A DNA stretch of 64,000 bases from Opitutaceae bacterium (GTDB taxonomy: Bacteria; Verrucomicrobiota; Verrucomicrobiia; Opitutales; Opitutaceae). The notes under the pieces were generated by a model that worked only from the letters and a program-made list of their open reading frames with translations, was not told the origin of the DNA and made no database searches. The stretch is from contig JANQRT010000058.1 in assembly GCA_028284385.1 (NCBI GenBank), positions 272,867 to 336,866 on the forward strand, in the 5' to 3' direction. Every line of letters begins with the position of its first letter. The first letter of the stretch is position 1. Below are positions 31,262-40,992 of the stretch, one piece after another. The translations under genes were made by a program, and so were the position numbers.

Positions 31262-34200
31262 ATGAGCATACAACCAAACTTTCCCTCGAAGCATGTCGCT
31301 CTTTCTTTCCGCGTGCTTTTCGGGGCGTCTATCCTGGGCTTAGCCCTGCCTTCTGCGCTGTCTCAAGACGGTGAGGAAGAGGATGTTTTCACGCTTTCCC
31401 CCTTTTCGGTCCAGGCGGAAGACGATGTTGGCTACCGTGCGACTAGCACTCTGGCGGGCACTCGTCTTAAGACGGAAATGAAGGATCTCGCCAACTCCAT
31501 CACAGTCGCTACGCGCGAAATGATGGACGACTTGAATGCGAACGATGCCGCCGAAGTCCTGCAGCATCTTGGCAATACCGAATCTGGCGGTATCGATGGA
31601 AACTACTCGGGAGTCGATAGCAGCGCGGCCTTTGTCGATCATGTGAGTCCCGTTCGCAATCCGCAGAACGCAAACCGCATTCGAGGCCTAGCCAGAGCCG
31701 ATAACACTCGAAACTTCTTTCCTACCGGCATCAACTTCGATGGATACAGTATTGATCGCGTTGACGTTAATCGTGGGGCTAATTCCACATTGTTTGGGCT
31801 AGGTTCCCCTGGTGGTATCATCAATCATCAGACATCCGCTCCCATCTGGAGAGATACTAATCGCGTTGGCCTGAACTACGGTTCCTTTGGCTCTTATCGC
31901 GTTACAGGTAATTTCAATCGTGTCATTCTTGAAGATAAGTTGGCCATCCGCTTTGCTGCTCTTTACGAAGAGCGCGAATGGCGCCAAGAGCCCACTTACG
32001 AACGTGACGAGCGATCTCTGTTCGCCATCACCTATAAGCCTGTAGAGCGCGGGTCGCTCAAATTCAGCTATGAACAGGGTGTTGTCGATGCGCGCCGCCC
32101 TAGACCGAATTCGCCATCCGATACGTTGACTCGTTGGTGGGAACCGCAATCGATCGACCCAAACACGGGACAGAGAATCACTTGGGACCCATCGACTCAA
32201 AACTTCCGTACTATCGATCGTGATATCTATCGCGCTCCTGGAAATTGGTTCTTTCAGACAGGCGTTATGTATAACGGCAACGCAGACGGATCTCAAGCCG
32301 ACCACGCCCAACTGGCATGGTATAATCTACCCGGTGGTTTCCAGTCTTATCTCGTATCCATAACTACAGGACAACAGTACTATCCATCAGCCACAGCAGC
32401 GGCCCAAGGGATCGAGTTTGGCTCTTTCTGGGGTCATGAGGAGGTCCAAGACAGATCCATTTTCGACTGGGTCAATAATCTTCTAGACGGTCCCAACAAG
32501 CAGGAATGGGAAAGCTTCAATGTCTTTAACGCTTCCTACGATCAGAACTGGGATTTCGGATGGGGTTCTGCCGGAATCGAACTTTCCTACGCCGATGAAA
32601 ACGTTAATCGTGGATACTTCGATCTCTTCCCGGGCAGCCGTGGTTACACGATGCAAATCGATCTTAACACGCATTTGCAGACCGGCGAGGTCAATTCCAA
32701 TTTCGGACGTGTCTTCCTTGCTGGTCGTGGTCAACGTCGCGACAATACGAATGATCGCAAAACCCAGCGGGCGACCGCGTTTTTTGAATACGATTTTGGC
32801 CGCTCGGACAACAAATGGATTCGCTGGTTGGGTCGACAGACCACCACAGTATTTGGCCAGGATTTCGTGAACGACTACCTCCAGTTGCAGAGCGAAAACC
32901 GGGTGAGCGAGTCTTATGTCGCGGCCATCACGGGTGGTACCGATCTGAATAGCAACATTGGCCAGGCTAGAACAGTGGTGCATGTTGGACCTGATTTGTC
33001 TCAACTCAACTCTCCCGTTGGAGCAAACATCCAGCCAGTCAATTTCGAACTCAACACAGGGCCGATCACTGGCTGGGGCCGTATCAATAATGAAATCGTT
33101 ACTGGCATACCGCTAGAAGTATACGACGTACGCGACTCGGGAATGTCTCGGAACCTCGTTCATGCCTTTACCAACAACCGATCGTTCACCTCTTCTTTAG
33201 CCATGGTGCACCAGTCTCGTATGCTGGACGGTGGTCTGGTCGTCACCTACGGAGCTCGAAACGATCGGGTCCGAAACTACGATCGTGATGACTTCTCGCG
33301 CAATGCGATCGATATGATCGACCTTTCGACCATAGCCATCGACACCGAAACCGTTACGCAAAACTTCGAGGCAAACACTCAATCGATCGGAGCAGTGCTT
33401 CATGTAGACCGGTTTTTGAAGCTGCCCGGCGAGACAGGACTCACCCTACACTGGGGTGAAGCGGAGAATTTTCAGATTTCCGGACCGAGACGAGACATGT
33501 TCGGACGCCCTATCTCCCCTCCGGGTGGCGAGACGACGGACATGGGCTTTTCCGCATCGTTTTTCAACGGAAAGCTTGTAACGCGAGTCAACTGGTATGA
33601 ATCGGCTTCCACGAATGTAAACTTCGGCATTCCTGGCTTCCTGTTTGAAACGGATCGTCGTATCATCCGCTATAATTCGCCCGAAGCCCTGGCAGCCGCT
33701 GGATATCAAGGTCCTCCGGACTTCTACAAGGAACTAACCAACTGGCAGATTGTTGATGGTGCCTCTTCTGACAGCGGATATAACGTTACGCAAAGTGGAG
33801 CTCCATCCTTAAGCGACACTCAGTCGACTGCTTCCGAGGGTTTAGAGATCGACGTCTCTTACAATCCAAACGAGAAGTGGAGATTCGTCTTTAACATTGC
33901 CCAACAGGAGGCGGCTCGAAGCAATCTCGCTCCAGCTACCCAAGAGTACCTCACTTACCGTTTCGACGAGTGGGTCAACGGGGCTGGTAAAGTACTGATC
34001 GCCGACGAGTCGAATCAGACGGTAGATGTCCGTATTTTCGATACTTTGCTCAACGGGCTGAACGCCTCGCTCTCGCGTGAGGGTCAGAGCGTGCCTGAAC
34101 TAGCGGAATGGCGCTGGAACCTGATTGCTAACCACACCTTCGACCAGGACTCGATGCTCGGCGGTTTCAATGTTGGCGGCTCGCTCAACTGGACGGATGA

Positions 34201-34492
34201 TAAGGCCATTGGCTTCCCCTTTATGAATGTCGTTCAGGATTCCGGTGACTCGATCGCCATTCCAGATCTGTCGAATCCATGGACGGATGACAGTCGTTAT
34301 CGTTTGAATCTGTTTGTTGGATACAATACCAAGCTCGGCGACAAAATCGACTGGAGACTTCAATTGAACGCCAACAACGTTCTGGAAGATGGTCAGATTG
34401 TCACCGTTGCGGTCCAGCCGGATGGTTCGAGTCGGTCTGTAGTCTGGCGTGAAGGCATTGTCTTCAATTTAAGGTCTACCTTCAAATTCTAG
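31262..34492 (+). CDS. TonB-dependent receptor, Opitutae 'SPF' type
   Basis: Outer-membrane transporter of 1076 aa. The signal peptide ends near 'LALPSALSQ', followed by 'EEDVFTLSPFSVQAEDDVGY', a motif typical of Verrucomicrobiota receptors that probably serves as or precedes the TonB box. The plug has 'TRLKTEMKDLANSITVATRE', 'NRIRGLARADNTRNFF' and 'NSTLFGLGSPGGIINHQTSA'. The barrel closes with 'WREGIVFNLRSTFKF'. It has the same architecture as the receptor at 40993-44211. No SusD-like lipoprotein is beside it, in contrast to Bacteroidota loci. Confidence 0.9.
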   Translation: MSIQPNFPSKHVALSFRVLFGASILGLALPSALSQDGEEEDVFTLSPFSVQAEDDVGYRATSTLAGTRLKTEMKDLANSITVATREMMDDLNANDAAEVLQHLGNTESGGIDGNYSGVDSSAAFVDHVSPVRNPQNANRIRGLARADNTRNFFPTGINFDGYSIDRVDVNRGANSTLFGLGSPGGIINHQTSAPIWRDTNRVGLNYGSFGSYRVTGNFNRVILEDKLAIRFAALYEEREWRQEPTYERDERSLFAITYKPVERGSLKFSYEQGVVDARRPRPNSPSDTLTRWWEPQSIDPNTGQRITWDPSTQNFRTIDRDIYRAPGNWFFQTGVMYNGNADGSQADHAQLAWYNLPGGFQSYLVSITTGQQYYPSATAAAQGIEFGSFWGHEEVQDRSIFDWVNNLLDGPNKQEWESFNVFNASYDQNWDFGWGSAGIELSYADENVNRGYFDLFPGSRGYTMQIDLNTHLQTGEVNSNFGRVFLAGRGQRRDNTNDRKTQRATAFFEYDFGRSDNKWIRWLGRQTTTVFGQDFVNDYLQLQSENRVSESYVAAITGGTDLNSNIGQARTVVHVGPDLSQLNSPVGANIQPVNFELNTGPITGWGRINNEIVTGIPLEVYDVRDSGMSRNLVHAFTNNRSFTSSLAMVHQSRMLDGGLVVTYGARNDRVRNYDRDDFSRNAIDMIDLSTIAIDTETVTQNFEANTQSIGAVLHVDRFLKLPGETGLTLHWGEAENFQISGPRRDMFGRPISPPGGETTDMGFSASFFNGKLVTRVNWYESASTNVNFGIPGFLFETDRRIIRYNSPEALAAAGYQGPPDFYKELTNWQIVDGASSDSGYNVTQSGAPSLSDTQSTASEGLEIDVSYNPNEKWRFVFNIAQQEAARSNLAPATQEYLTYRFDEWVNGAGKVLIADESNQTVDVRIFDTLLNGLNASLSREGQSVPELAEWRWNLIANHTFDQDSMLGGFNVGGSLNWTDDKAIGFPFMNVVQDSGDSIAIPDLSNPWTDDSRYRLNLFVGYNTKLGDKIDWRLQLNANNVLEDGQIVTVAVQPDGSSRSVVWREGIVFNLRSTFKF

Positions 34493-34522
34493 GCATCGCT
34501 AATCCGTTTGTGAACAATTTCG

Positions 34523-34558
34523 AGCTTGGGCGTTAATTCGCCCAAGCTTTTTCTTTTT
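34523..34558 (+). terminator. Rho-independent terminator of the second TonB receptor
   Basis: Stem AGCTTGGGCG (34523-34532) pairs with CGCCCAAGCT (34539-34548) around TTAATT, followed by TTTTTCTTTTT. It begins 31 bp after the receptor stop. Confidence 0.9.
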
Positions 34559-34599
34559 GCTCTTTCGGAAATTTGAAGATAGCTGTCTCTTCCTCTGCA

Positions 34600-36741
34600 A
34601 TGCTTCGATTTTTCACAGTCGTCATTGTTGCGGTCAGCCTCGGGGGATTTTCCCATGCCAGCGACGGGAGCAATGAAGTGATCACATTTGCCGATCACAT
34701 CGCTCCTATCATTTACGAGAATTGTGCTGTTTGTCATCGGCCTGGCGGAGTGGGACCTTTTAGTCTGCTAACTTTCGAGGATGTACGGCGACGGTCGGTA
34801 CAAATAAGCGAAGTCATCACGAGTCGGTTCATGCCTCCGTGGAAGCCAGCCGAAGGTTTCGGTCCGAAGTTCATTGGAGAACGGCGTCTGCGTGAAGATG
34901 AGATTGAAATGATTAACCGATGGGTCGATCTGGAAGCTCCTCCTGGCGATCTCAACGAGGCTCCACCGCCTCCGGAATTCACCGGCGAATGGCAGCTGGG
35001 GGAACCGGACTTGATTTTGGAATTCGCAGAGCCCTATGCGTTGCCGGCGGAGGGCATGGATATTTATAGAAACTTTGTAATTCCTGCTCCTGTATCCAGA
35101 AAACGCTATGTTCGCGCTATGGAGTTTTTGCCTCGCTCTAACCTGGCTATTCACCATGCCGTTTTGCAGATCGACAGGACTCCAACGTCACGCGAAAAAG
35201 ATGTTGCCGAGCCTGGTCCGGGTTACGATGGAATGGGTATTGGGGCTGCTGCTCCACCAGCAGGCCAGTTTGTCGGGTGGACGCCCGGTCAGCGCCCTTA
35301 CCAGAGTTATCCCGATACCGCCTGGACTCTTCAGCCAGGTGATGACGTTGTAATCCAACTACACATGCTTCCCAGGGGGAAGACGGAGAACGTATCGCCG
35401 CGTATCGGTCTTTACTTTACGGACGAACCACCCACTCGATCCAGTTTCGTTTTGCAAATGAGAAACTATGAAATCGATATTCCCGCTGGCGAGACCGACT
35501 ATCGATTCGAAGAAGTGATGAACATTCCAGTCGAAATCGAAGTGATCGGAGTGTATCCTCATGCTCACTACATCGGGAAAGATCTAGGAGCCTATGCAAT
35601 TTTTCCTGACGGCAGCAAGCATTGGCTCTTTCGCATACCTGACTGGGATTTCAACTGGCAGAGCGATTATCGCTACGTGGAGCCGCTACGTTTGCCAGCC
35701 GGCTCGACTTTGCACATGGAGTATTCCTACGACAACTCGTCCGACAATTTTCGTAATCCGAACCAGCCGCCACAACGCATTGTGAGCGGGTGGCGATCCG
35801 TCGACGAGATGGGCGAGCTCTCCATCCAGGTTCTGCCGGTGAAGGAGACGGATTTGGAAGCGCTGAAGCAGGCCCAGATCGACTACGAAGTGGAGCGAGC
35901 CGGAGGACTCTCTCGCTATACTTATAATTTAGGCAGCTACTTCGAGCGGCAAGGTTTGCTCGAAAAGGCCGGCAGCTACTATCGAGAATCCATTCAGCAT
36001 GATCCCGAGTTCGCCAGCGGCCACTTCAAGTTGGGTCATGTTTTGGAACGGCAAGGTGATACGTTCGCTGCCGAGAAGAGTTATCTCTCTGCGTTGGAGC
36101 ATCGGTCCGAGCTTATCCCGCCCAGACTGGGCTTAGCTCGGATTTACGTGCAACGAGGCCGCAAAGCGGAGGCTATGAAGACGTTGCAACAAGTCTTGGC
36201 GTGGGAGGATTTTCACTACGAGGCCAGAGCCTACATCGCTCGCATTCACGAGTCGAACGATGATCTCGATCAGGCTATCGATATTTTGGAGCAGGGAATT
36301 TCGTATCATCAAGATAATCCCTATTTTCGGCTAGAGCTTGGCAAGCTGCTCTTCAAATCCGGGGATCACGAGAAGGCTGTGCCTCATCTAAAGTTCGCTT
36401 CGGAAAATGAAGTGACGAGCAATGAGCCGGTGTCGCAAAGGGACGCATCCGTTCTGAAATCGGAAGCCCTGTTTTCCTTGGGGGTCATATTTATGAAAAG
36501 CGAGGAGTACCTGAGCGCTCAGAGTTATTTCTCAGGGGCCGTCGATGTCATGCCTCACCATCAGCAAGCCTTGATTGCCTCGGCTGTGGTGGCCACCGAG
36601 GCTGAGGATATCGCTCTAGCTGAACTTAGGATTGAGCAGATTCGAAATCTTCCGGAAGGCAGACGCCCGAGCAAGCGGGTTCTTGCGCGTTACTCGGCTA
36701 ACGAGAAATGGAAATCGATCATCAACGAGCGCTACGAATGA
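34600..36741 (+). CDS. Exported cytochrome c / copper monooxygenase-like / TPR protein
   Basis: Three-part periplasmic protein. After a signal peptide ('FFTVVIVAVSLGGFSHA') comes a heme c site, 'CAVCH' (residues 42-46), with 'RFMPPWKP' as a probable Met ligand. Residues of about 130-430 resemble the copper type II (PHM/DBM-like) fold: 'LAIHHAVLQI' (H185, H186), 'IQLHMLP' (H255) and 'YPHAHYIGK' (H321, H323) are candidate copper ligands. The last 250 residues are TPR-like helical repeats ('YNLGSYFERQGLLEKAGSYY'). Such cytochrome-PHM-like proteins occur in Planctomycetota and Verrucomicrobiota; the substrate is unknown. ATG 34600 is chosen over TTG 34573 because it begins the signal peptide. Confidence 0.78.
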   Translation: MLRFFTVVIVAVSLGGFSHASDGSNEVITFADHIAPIIYENCAVCHRPGGVGPFSLLTFEDVRRRSVQISEVITSRFMPPWKPAEGFGPKFIGERRLREDEIEMINRWVDLEAPPGDLNEAPPPPEFTGEWQLGEPDLILEFAEPYALPAEGMDIYRNFVIPAPVSRKRYVRAMEFLPRSNLAIHHAVLQIDRTPTSREKDVAEPGPGYDGMGIGAAAPPAGQFVGWTPGQRPYQSYPDTAWTLQPGDDVVIQLHMLPRGKTENVSPRIGLYFTDEPPTRSSFVLQMRNYEIDIPAGETDYRFEEVMNIPVEIEVIGVYPHAHYIGKDLGAYAIFPDGSKHWLFRIPDWDFNWQSDYRYVEPLRLPAGSTLHMEYSYDNSSDNFRNPNQPPQRIVSGWRSVDEMGELSIQVLPVKETDLEALKQAQIDYEVERAGGLSRYTYNLGSYFERQGLLEKAGSYYRESIQHDPEFASGHFKLGHVLERQGDTFAAEKSYLSALEHRSELIPPRLGLARIYVQRGRKAEAMKTLQQVLAWEDFHYEARAYIARIHESNDDLDQAIDILEQGISYHQDNPYFRLELGKLLFKSGDHEKAVPHLKFASENEVTSNEPVSQRDASVLKSEALFSLGVIFMKSEEYLSAQSYFSGAVDVMPHHQQALIASAVVATEAEDIALAELRIEQIRNLPEGRRPSKRVLARYSANEKWKSIINERYE

Positions 36742-36763
36742 AAAACAAAAGGTTTGATAAAAA

Positions 36764-36778
36764 ATTAAACAGTTTTAT
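36764..36778. promoter_or_regulatory. Putative LacI-type operator
   Basis: ATTAAAC-A-GTTTTAT, a palindrome with one mismatched pair, lies 9 bp before the GTG of the next hydrolase gene. A TTGATA (36754-36759) and TATTTT (36776-36781) flank it as a possible promoter with 16-bp spacing, which would make the message nearly leaderless. Confidence 0.42.
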
Positions 36779-36787
36779 TTTACCGGC

Positions 36788-38092
36788 GTGTCTTCTGTGA
36801 ATCCGAATGTTGGATATCTGTTTTTTTGGCTTTGGATTATTTCCTTGAGCGCGTTTAGCCACGCGGAGTCGATTGAGGCTATTGTCGATCTGGAGAGACT
36901 GGGAACCAAGCTCAAACACGGGGTGGATGGGAAGCTTTCCTTGAAAGGCTGGGCGGATAGCCCTCAGGCGGAGGATCTTTGCCAGGTGCTGTTTGACGAA
37001 GAGGGATTTTCGGTTTTTCGCATGCCGATATACGCTATGAGGCCGGTTGACGACCCCTTCTATGATAAGGTCGTAAAGCTAGCCCAGCTCGCTAGGAAAG
37101 CCAATCCGCAGGTTATTCTGTTCGCCAGCGTGGCGAATGGAGATGGAGATCAAGACAACAATCTGCACAACAAGCACAAGTTTCCTTTGTCCATGCTCTG
37201 CGGCGATGAGAAGAAAGGCTGTGATAATGGACGTATTTACAATTTGGATCTCGATGCTTACGCCGCTTACCTTGACGATTTTATTCGTATGATGGACAAG
37301 AAGGGTGTATCCATCGATTGGATTGGTCCTTGGAATGAAGACAATGCATCGAGAAGAGATGTAGCGTATCTGTGGCGACGCATGGAGGAAGAGAAGGATC
37401 TTGTGCGCGTAGGCCTAGAGACGTGGGCTCTGCAGCGCGGCATCGAGAAAGTTCGATCGCTGCAGTCGAAATTGGATTTGATCGGTTCGCATTTCTATGA
37501 CGACGAGCAAGGCAAGGCGATACCCAAGAAGCGTTGGGACGAAAAGTGGCAACAGCTCGTCAAGCTCTCGAAGAAGCCGGTATGGTTTACCGAGGCAACC
37601 GATTACAAGGAAGCCGAGATCGACGAAGCCAAGTATTTGGTAAAGGCCTTGGAGCGTTTGATCGTAGCCGCCAATGCCGGGATTGAAGGGATTATATATT
37701 ATCAAACTGTGCCAAGAATCATTGGATACGATGGTAAACCAGTATCGCTAAAGCATTCTGGATTGTTCAATTTCATTCGAAAAAGTCGCGATGCCCATCG
37801 TGTCGGATCGACTCGCTTGGAAAATCCGAATATATGGCTTTACGCCCATTACAACGAAGCGGAAAATCTTCTCGGTATCCACATTGCGAATAGCGATTCG
37901 TCTAAGCAAACGATCGACATTCAAGTCCACGGAGGAAAGCTAGGCCAATTGCCGAAAGAGGCCAGTTTGTGGAACGAAAGCCAAACGGATGAATCCGTTT
38001 CGATTATTGAAGCAAGCGACGAGGGCTGTTTACTAGTAGTCCCTCCCGTCTCTTATGCCTACGTGGAAATCAGTGTGTCACAGATGCGTTAA
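36788..38092 (+). CDS. Exported GH-A-like (TIM-barrel) glycoside hydrolase, GH30-like
   Basis: Probable retaining glycoside hydrolase; family not certain. The signal peptide 'GYLFFWLWIISLSAFSHA' follows a GTG start at 36788 (GTG 36797 is an alternative; no ATG precedes the signal). Barrel-like segments include 'FSVFRMPIYAM' and 'PQVILFASVANGDGDQDNN'. The candidate acid/base is E184 in 'IGPWNED' and the candidate nucleophile is E269 in 'KPVWFTEATDY', spaced as in clan GH-A. A C-terminal beta domain ends 'VVPPVSYAYVEISV', as in GH30. The hydrolase at 50086-51573 shares the 'P-W/F-NED' and 'PVW--E' signatures. It lies 46 bp after the cytochrome/PHM-like gene. Confidence 0.65.
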   Translation: MSSVNPNVGYLFFWLWIISLSAFSHAESIEAIVDLERLGTKLKHGVDGKLSLKGWADSPQAEDLCQVLFDEEGFSVFRMPIYAMRPVDDPFYDKVVKLAQLARKANPQVILFASVANGDGDQDNNLHNKHKFPLSMLCGDEKKGCDNGRIYNLDLDAYAAYLDDFIRMMDKKGVSIDWIGPWNEDNASRRDVAYLWRRMEEEKDLVRVGLETWALQRGIEKVRSLQSKLDLIGSHFYDDEQGKAIPKKRWDEKWQQLVKLSKKPVWFTEATDYKEAEIDEAKYLVKALERLIVAANAGIEGIIYYQTVPRIIGYDGKPVSLKHSGLFNFIRKSRDAHRVGSTRLENPNIWLYAHYNEAENLLGIHIANSDSSKQTIDIQVHGGKLGQLPKEASLWNESQTDESVSIIEASDEGCLLVVPPVSYAYVEISVSQMR

Positions 38093-38115
38093 AGTCCACC
38101 AATTGTTTTTGCCCG

Positions 38116-39159
38116 ATGTATGTTCATTCTACAAAATTATTCCTTTGTATCTTCGCCCTCTGCTTGTCGGCGATGGCCGACTCGAAGATGAATGCCGCTA
38201 CGCCTCCAGCTCCGCTTTTTGTCGATCCCCACTATCAAGGCTCTTGCGACCCTGAGATCATATGGAACCAGCATGAGCAGGAATGGTGGATTTTCTATAC
38301 GGCTCGCCGAGCTCTGCATGACGAAACCTTTGTTGCCACGCCCCTCGGCGTCATTGCATCCAAGGATTTAGTACATTGGGAATTTAAGGGCTATTGCTCG
38401 TTTGATGGAGTTCCCGGAAAAAAGGACAATCACGAGACGTTTTGGGCTCCTGCGATCTGCCGCGAAGGTGATACCTACCATATGTTTGTTACTTGGAAAA
38501 CGGATACGGATACGACGCGTGGTCAATGGGGAGGTCCAGGCTATGTAGTTCAGTATTCAGCTCCTGAGGACGATCTACTCAATGGTTGGAAGCAGGTTCA
38601 GAAAATCAGCAAGCTCGAGGAACGAGCTCTGGATGCCACGGTGTGGAAGGATGACGAAATCTGGAAACTCTGGTACAAAGGCAGGAAAGGAGGAGGAGAG
38701 AAGGCTTCGCTGATCGCTTTGCAGAGCAAGGACTTGATGAACTGGGTCATCGACGAATCAGACACGGGCGAGGTTTTCAATAAGGAGGCCACTGGATACG
38801 GTTTCGAGGAAGCGCCCTTCTTTTTCGAATGGAAAGGCAGGAAATGGCTGATCACAGATCCTCACGAAGGCCTGATTGTCTACGAGAGCGACGACGCTCG
38901 CTCATGGAAGATGAACAACGTCATCTTAAAGGAAGGCGGATCGAGAGAGCAGGACGGCAGTATGGCTCGCCATTGCAGTGTATTGGTAGACGAAGGACGA
39001 GCGTTTATCTTCTATCACGTCGAACCTTGGCGCGATTACGGGACGCCCCCCTTTAAGCAGCCTCAAGAAAATCGCAGAGCGGCCCTGCAAGTCGCAGAGC
39101 TAAAGCTGGTGGAGGGAAAGATCGTTTGCGATCGCGATGAGCTGATACATTTGCATTGA
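38116..39159 (+). CDS. Exported GH43-like five-bladed beta-propeller hydrolase
   Basis: Likely glycoside hydrolase of the GH43/GH117/GH32 propeller type; the exact family is unresolved. The signal peptide 'TKLFLCIFALCLSAMA' is followed by the first blade 'GSCDPEIIWNQHEQEWWIFY' with a candidate catalytic Asp. 'ALDATVWKDDEIWKLWYKG' carries a second Asp, and 'GFEEAPFFFEWKGRKWLIT' the candidate acid Glu (E-x-P-like context). Repeated blade motifs such as 'SKDLVHWEFKGYC' and 'SKDLMNWVIDES' support the fold. 347 aa. It lies 23 bp after the GH-A-like hydrolase and is clearly in one operon with it. Confidence 0.7.
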   Translation: MYVHSTKLFLCIFALCLSAMADSKMNAATPPAPLFVDPHYQGSCDPEIIWNQHEQEWWIFYTARRALHDETFVATPLGVIASKDLVHWEFKGYCSFDGVPGKKDNHETFWAPAICREGDTYHMFVTWKTDTDTTRGQWGGPGYVVQYSAPEDDLLNGWKQVQKISKLEERALDATVWKDDEIWKLWYKGRKGGGEKASLIALQSKDLMNWVIDESDTGEVFNKEATGYGFEEAPFFFEWKGRKWLITDPHEGLIVYESDDARSWKMNNVILKEGGSREQDGSMARHCSVLVDEGRAFIFYHVEPWRDYGTPPFKQPQENRRAALQVAELKLVEGKIVCDRDELIHLH

Positions 39160-39213
39160 ATTCCCTGGAAATCGTCCTGCACGTCGAATTTCAATCTCTC
39201 GCGAGTCGTCAGT

Positions 39214-40869
39214 CTACCGTCTTCTGGGCGGCTTCGGATATACTCTATTTTCATGCGCCCACGCTTCCCATTTTTCCGCGAGTTGCCGAGTGAGCTTGGA
39301 TTTCTTTTTGGCGAGATTGTTGAGTTCGGTACGGTCTTTTTTGAGATTGTAGAGCTCCCAGCTCTTCGCCTCGATGCCCTCTTCCAGGGCGGCGTGCTTA
39401 GTTGATACAAGCTTCCAATTGCCATCGACGATCATGGCGGCGCCAATGTGCTCTGAATACATGGGATCTATTCGGTCGAGTGATTCGCCATCGAAGGCAG
39501 GCGCGAGGGACACTCCTGAGAGCGGATGGATGGTAGTGCCGTCATTTGATGGCGGATACGCTGCTCCGGAAATCTGGAGAACTGTCGGCATTAGGTCGAT
39601 GACTTGCGCTGCATCATCGTACCATCGGTTTTGTGGCTTAATACGATTGGGCCAGCGCATGATGAAAGGAGTAGCGGACCCACCTTCGTGCGTGTAGTGC
39701 TTGTAGAGTCGAAAGGGGGTGCTGGAAGCGTTAGCCCAGCCTGAGCCATAATTATTGCCGTGCTCTTGGTTGCGTTTCTCCGTGTCGTAGATTTCGCCAC
39801 GACCGTGGAGAGCCCCCTCTGCGCAAGCTCCGTTGTCGGAGAGGAAGATGATGAGGGTGTCGGCGGTTTTCTCAAGTCTGTCGAGCGTATCCAAAAGCTT
39901 ACCTATATTCTGATCGACGCGATCAACCATCGCGGCGTAGACGGCCATGCGCATATCGAGCTCGTCTTTAAGCGCTTCATCTAGCGAATCCCACTCTGGG
40001 ACACGTTTGTCGCGGGGCGAGAGCTTCCATTTCGGGTCGATCAAGTCCATTTCGATTTGCCGCTGATAGCGCTCTTGGCGAATCTTGTCCCAGCCTTTTA
40101 AATACTTGCCGCGATACTTCGCGATGTCTTCCTCATGGGCCTGATGCGGCCAGTGGGGCGCGGTGTAGGCGAGGTAAAGGAAGAAAGGGCGGTCATTGCT
40201 GGCGCTTTCCTCTTCAATGAAGCGGATGGCGTGATCTGTGAAAGCGTCAGTAGTGTAGAAGGGACGGTCGGTCGTACTCTTCATCTCCTTGTCTACTTCG
40301 TTTCCTAAAACCATGTTGCGAGCGCCGGTAGGATGGAAGAAGCGTGTCGCTCCGGAGATACAGCCGTAGTACTTCTCGAAGCCTCGCTGGAGTGGCCAGA
40401 GGCTCTTATCGTTGTATCCAAGATGCCACTTCCCAGTCATAAAGGTAGCATAGCCCGCTGGCCTGAGGACTTCGGCGAGAGTAACGCATTCGCGATTCAA
40501 CGCTCCGCGATAGCCGGGGTAGTCGGGACCGAAGTCGCCGCCTTTGGCGTTGGGCGCATGGGTCATGCTGCCGATACCGGTCAAGTGGGTGTGGAGTCCC
40601 GTGAGGAGAGAGGCTCGGGTTGGGCAGCAGCGAGAGTTATTGTAGAAGCGGGAGAAGCGGAGACCTTCGTTCGCGAGGGAGTCAATATGGGGCGTTTCAA
40701 TTTCTCCGCCGTAGCAGCCGATGTCGGAGAAACCCATGTCGTCGACCATGATGAGAACGATGTTGGGCTTTTCGTCTTCTCCGATTGACGACTTCTCCGT
40801 CGCAGAGAGGGCCTGGATGGAAAAGAGAACAAGAACGAGAGGAATACGTGTCATAAGATTAGTATTCAT
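39214..40869 (-). CDS. Exported type I sulfatase, arylsulfatase-like
   Basis: Sulfatase with signal 'IPLVLVLFSIQALSA'. The metal-binding start is 'KPNIVLIMVDDMGFSDIGCY', the formylglycine residue is C81 in 'CCPTR', and later motifs are 'FMTGKWHLGYNDKSLWPLQR', 'YTAPHWPHQAHEEDIAKYRG' and 'FLSDNGACAEGALHGRG'. The 'NNSRCCPTRASLLTGLH' context and 551 aa fit the S1 arylsulfatase group seen in marine sulfated-glycan degraders. The similar sulfatase at 59050-60741 shares the CCP-x-R form and the 'KYRGK-KGWD' region, so the two are paralogs. It is downstream of the third TonB receptor on the same strand. Confidence 0.9.
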   Translation of the reverse strand: MNTNLMTRIPLVLVLFSIQALSATEKSSIGEDEKPNIVLIMVDDMGFSDIGCYGGEIETPHIDSLANEGLRFSRFYNNSRCCPTRASLLTGLHTHLTGIGSMTHAPNAKGGDFGPDYPGYRGALNRECVTLAEVLRPAGYATFMTGKWHLGYNDKSLWPLQRGFEKYYGCISGATRFFHPTGARNMVLGNEVDKEMKSTTDRPFYTTDAFTDHAIRFIEEESASNDRPFFLYLAYTAPHWPHQAHEEDIAKYRGKYLKGWDKIRQERYQRQIEMDLIDPKWKLSPRDKRVPEWDSLDEALKDELDMRMAVYAAMVDRVDQNIGKLLDTLDRLEKTADTLIIFLSDNGACAEGALHGRGEIYDTEKRNQEHGNNYGSGWANASSTPFRLYKHYTHEGGSATPFIMRWPNRIKPQNRWYDDAAQVIDLMPTVLQISGAAYPPSNDGTTIHPLSGVSLAPAFDGESLDRIDPMYSEHIGAAMIVDGNWKLVSTKHAALEEGIEAKSWELYNLKKDRTELNNLAKKKSKLTRQLAEKWEAWAHENRVYPKPPRRR

Positions 40870-40941
40870 GGCGTATTCAAGAAACGGAATCAGACGTTAG
40901 AAATTGGGAATTTTGGAGGCGAGGCGTCAATGGATTGGGCC

Positions 40942-40973
40942 AAAGAAAAAGCGGTCAGCTTGCGCTGACCGCT
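40942..40973 (-). terminator. Rho-independent terminator of the third TonB receptor
   Basis: Stem AGCGGTCAGC (40950-40959) pairs with GCTGACCGCT (40964-40973). On the minus strand it is followed by TTTTCTTT. It lies 20 bp after the receptor stop, so the sulfatase beyond needs its own promoter or read-through. Confidence 0.88.
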
Positions 40974-40992
40974 GAATTAAGGCTTCTAAATT

